From CAZUMW01 sp964621615 (GTDB taxonomy: Bacteria; Desulfobacterota; WTBG01; CAIYCZ01; CAIRTM01), in assembly GCA_964621615.1 (NCBI GenBank), contig CAZUMW010000035.1, positions 1 to 48,287 on the forward strand: DNA of 48,287 nucleotides, in the 5' to 3' direction. The notes below the pieces were generated by a model. It did no database searches. It was not told the origin of the DNA and was given only the letters and a program-made list of their open reading frames with translations. How positions within the stretch are numbered: position 1 is the stretch's first letter; every line of letters begins with the position of its first letter. The translations under genes were made by a program, and so were the position numbers. Below are positions 47,195-48,287 of the stretch, one piece after another.

Positions 47195-48229
47195 CTACAG
47201 GCCTTTGAGCGCGCGGAGCTTCAGAATGCCGTGAACCGCCTGCCCCTGTGCGACATTGAGCGCGTCAAAGTGCTCGGGAGCCATTTCCACCCGGAGCAGT
47301 TCTCCGCCAACCTTGACGACCACCTGTGCCACGCCGTCATCATGCCGTACGGTGTGAACGCTCCCTTCAAAGCGGTTGATCGGCGGCCCCGGGGGCCGCT
47401 CAGGTGAAATATATATTTCATCAGGCGGTATCGCGACCTGCGAAACATGGCGGCCCTCATCGGGAACAAGCAGGGTAATGCCGGCCCAGTCGACCTCCAG
47501 CAGGCCGTTTTCAAGACAGGTGCAGCGCGAGCACTCAAGAATATTGGGCTTTTCAAGAAACCCTTTTTCAGGACACTCCCGGTTAAAGCACACCTCTTCG
47601 GGATCGCCTGTCAGCTCGAGGCGGCCGTTTTTCAGCACAGCAATGCGGTCCCCGAGCTCCCGGGCTTCAAAAAGGTTGTGGGTAACAAAAAGCGTGGTGA
47701 GCCCCAGCTGACGCTGCTGCTTCTTCAGCTCCTGGCGAAGGTAGCGGGATGTCCGGAAGTCAAGGCTGCCGAACGGCTCATCAAGAAGAAGCACTTTCGG
47801 CCGGGTTGCCACCGCGCGGGCGATTGCAGCGCGCTGCTGCTCCCCGCCGCTGAGCTCATGGGGGTAGCGGCCGCTCAGGTGGGAAATCCGGAAAACATTG
47901 AGGATGTGTTCCGCTTTTGCTTTTTTCTCTGCGCGGCCCATCCGAAGGCGCTTCATGGCAAGCAGCAGATTTTTCATAACCGTCAGATGCGGAAATAAAA
48001 GCAGCTCCTGAAACACGTAGGCAACCTCCCTCCTGGAGGGCGGAAGCCGGTCAACGGGATTTCCGTGCAGCAGCACGCGGCCCTCATAGCCGGTCAGCCC
48101 GGCCACAACATTCAGAAGCGTTGTTTTGCCCGCTCCCGATGGGCCGACAAGCACCAGCAGCTCACCGTCCCGGATATCGAGGCTGAAATCCTGTAATATA
48201 TAATTGCTGATATGCTGCAGGCTTATCAT
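47195..48229 (-). CDS. ABC transporter ATPase of the molybdate/tungstate type
   Basis: This 344-residue protein has Walker A VGPSGAGKTT (Lys36), signature LSGGEQQR (126-133), Walker B VLLLDEP (Asp150, Glu151), switch His184, then a linker and a TOBE-type C-terminal domain (about 245-344). ModC/WtpC-like by its small size and domain order. All five Cys lie at 214, 219, 233, 236 and 238 in the linker before TOBE. The permease and binding-protein genes should lie upstream, beyond the window. No start problem: ATG is 58 bases from the window end. Confidence 0.85.
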   Translation of the reverse strand: MISLQHISNYILQDFSLDIRDGELLVLVGPSGAGKTTLLNVVAGLTGYEGRVLLHGNPVDRLPPSRREVAYVFQELLLFPHLTVMKNLLLAMKRLRMGRAEKKAKAEHILNVFRISHLSGRYPHELSGGEQQRAAIARAVATRPKVLLLDEPFGSLDFRTSRYLRQELKKQQRQLGLTTLFVTHNLFEARELGDRIAVLKNGRLELTGDPEEVCFNRECPEKGFLEKPNILECSRCTCLENGLLEVDWAGITLLVPDEGRHVSQVAIPPDEIYISPERPPGPPINRFEGSVHTVRHDDGVAQVVVKVGGELLRVEMAPEHFDALNVAQGQAVHGILKLRALKGL

Positions 48230-48242
48230 TGGTAACGGCTAG

Positions 48243-48262
48243 GGTTGGTATAAAACCGTACA
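48243..48262. repeat. Inverse copy of the repeat at the left end of the window
   Basis: Nineteen bases (48244-48262) are the exact reverse complement of 5-23. It lies in the leader of the ABC gene. The same position relative to the window edges suggests a repeat at which assembly stopped. Confidence 0.65.
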
Positions 48263-48287
48263 CCCCCTACAAGGGTCATATGTTCAA

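Overview
The window reads as a chromosomal segment of a Gram-negative bacterium of moderate GC, most like a Desulfobacterota (deltaproteobacterial-type) genome. This is inferred from the heptose epimerase HldD, several lipoprotein and signal-peptide genes, the two-subunit glycyl-tRNA synthetase in a recO-glyQ-glyS-ppdK order, the single atpZ-I-B-E-F-H-A-G-D-C operon, and a MopE/PKD-type surface protein. No taxonomic search was possible. I saw no tRNA, rRNA or CRISPR.

Layout. Positions 1-1750 are accessory: a DinJ/YafQ-type toxin-antitoxin pair (+) faces a Phd/PIN pair (-), and the Phd/PIN cassette is flanked by an 87-bp near-identical direct duplication of the 3' end of the next gene. Positions 1728-4775 hold the 3' remnant of a BACON/PKD surface-protein gene joined to a complete group II intron (reverse transcriptase, domains V and VI, GUGCG 5' end). 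The 5' side of the intron abuts a REP-like palindrome, not the missing 5' exon. Positions 4776-6350 carry REP-like repeats, a DUF192 lipoprotein and two small membrane proteins. glgB (-) follows, then a repeat-rich gap in which a 126-137 bp TIR element has split a REP.

Positions 9216-16592 are the complete F-type ATP synthase operon (-), with a promoter in front and a rho-independent terminator behind. The c subunit is of the proton-binding type. atpI appears to be out of frame by one A. Positions 16682-21092 hold an SH3/coiled-coil membrane protein, a U32-like protein, a metallo-beta-lactamase-fold hydrolase, a PflX-like radical SAM protein and an orphan receiver-domain protein behind a sigma-54-type promoter. 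Positions 21259-29264 are rich in exported proteins: a FAD oxidoreductase, a beta-propeller/FnIII protein, an OB-fold lipoprotein, an esterase-like hydrolase and a beta-helix protein, plus a stand-alone NFACT-R protein.

Positions 29601-43772 are mostly housekeeping: hldD, an alpha/beta hydrolase, rimO, plsY, ahcY, mgtE, recO, glyQ, glyS and ppdK. Positions 43820-48229 hold an inverted-repeat element, a MoaE-like protein, an MscS channel, an MFS transporter, a small protein behind a G9 tract, and a molybdate/tungstate-type ABC ATPase with an unusual Cys cluster.

The most unusual signals are structural. Two dispersed 150-bp repeats have direct flanks but inverted 24-bp loops. The intron joins unrelated exons. 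A REP is split by a MITE-like element. A 19-bp inverted repeat lies at the two ends of the window. I did not find a clearly new multi-gene system.
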